DNA of 64,000 nt from Pseudoxanthomonas mexicana (GTDB taxonomy: Bacteria > Pseudomonadota > Gammaproteobacteria > Xanthomonadales > Xanthomonadaceae). Shown one piece after another: positions 63,868-64,000 of the stretch (the first letter of the stretch is position 1; every line of letters starts with the position of its first letter). The notes beneath the pieces were generated by a model. The model did not search any database. It had not been told where the DNA came from and saw nothing but the letters and a program-made list of their open reading frames with translations. Position numbers and translations under genes: made by a program. The DNA lies in contig NZ_LSIF01000026.1 in the NCBI RefSeq assembly GCF_001556105.1, forward strand, positions 1 to 64,000, in the 5' to 3' direction.

Positions 63868-64000
63868 TCAGACGCCCATATAGCGACCGGGACGGTGGTT
63901 GAAGTACAGCACCAGGTTGAGCACCAGCGCCCCCAGCGCCGACCACGCCACCTTCGACGGCTCGAGGACAGTCAACGCCGCCAGCATGAGGCAGGTATCG
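63868..64000 (-). CDS. C-terminal part of a membrane protein gene, cut by window end
   Basis: On the minus strand an open frame runs from the window edge to a TGA at 63868. It encodes 43 residues with a hydrophobic helix (VAWSALGALVLNLVLYF) and the ending NHRPGRYMGV. The start lies beyond the window, so the family cannot be named. It is upstream of the DUF6622 gene on the same strand, with a 130-base gap that shows nothing else. Confidence 0.55.
   Translation of the reverse strand, partial: DTCLMLAALTVLEPSKVAWSALGALVLNLVLYFNHRPGRYMGV

Overview
The window is GC-rich, densely packed bacterial chromosome from a gammaproteobacterium of the family Xanthomonadaceae (Lysobacteraceae). A Pseudoxanthomonas- or Stenotrophomonas-like genome is my best guess. 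The indications are a suf operon led by an Rrf2 regulator, a fiu-piuC pair, xanB, an hpf-hprK-rapZ-PTS-mgtE run and family-typical short palindromic repeats. The content is almost entirely core chromosome. I see no phage, insertion sequence, CRISPR array, rRNA or tRNA gene.

Layout. 1-5.6 kb: small housekeeping proteins, two DUF1439 paralogues, a DUF5916 outer-membrane protein, a SET-domain methyltransferase and a cytochrome c lipoprotein. 5.7-12 kb: the suf Fe-S assembly operon (regulator, sufB, sufC, sufD, sufS) followed by a GNAT enzyme and a small Rieske protein. 12-23.7 kb: an iron-acquisition island with three Fur-box-like palindromes, two TonB-dependent receptors, a PiuC dioxygenase, two related small TTG-initiated proteins, and a PepSY/DUF2271/DUF4198/ApbE/flavodoxin-reductase module that looks like a flavin-based ferric reductase. 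23.7-31.3 kb: HutD, a secreted ComEA-like protein, an M20 dipeptidase, a GlsB/YeaQ protein, a serine hydrolase, a CadC-type regulator and XanB.

31.4-43 kb: amgK-murU (cell-wall recycling), hda, an AI-2E-family permease, DUF2066, purM-DUF2238-purN, three tandem DUF3108 proteins, then murA and ibaG on the minus strand. 42.7-54.3 kb: the conserved run kdsD-kdsC-lptC-lptA-lptB-rpoN-hpf-hprK-rapZ-EIIA-HPr-EI-mgtE, which joins LPS biogenesis to a regulatory phosphotransferase system. This run has no sugar-specific EIIB/C genes and no ptsN.

54.3-64 kb: a cold-shock/DUF1294 fusion, an exported ATP-dependent DNA ligase, a lipoprotein esterase, a small Zn-ribbon-like protein, a diguanylate cyclase, pyrB-ruvX-yqgE on the minus strand, tag, a CoA-transferase, a 115-bp palindromic repeat, a DUF6622 membrane protein, and the 3' end of another membrane-protein gene cut by the window edge.

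Novelty. The most interesting parts are (a) the Fur-associated redox module, in which the DUF2271 protein carries a near-match to the ApbE flavinylation motif, and (b) the two small proteins that each sit between a Fur box and a TonB receptor and share their N- and C-terminal signatures. All assignments come from reading motifs and gene order; no database search was run.
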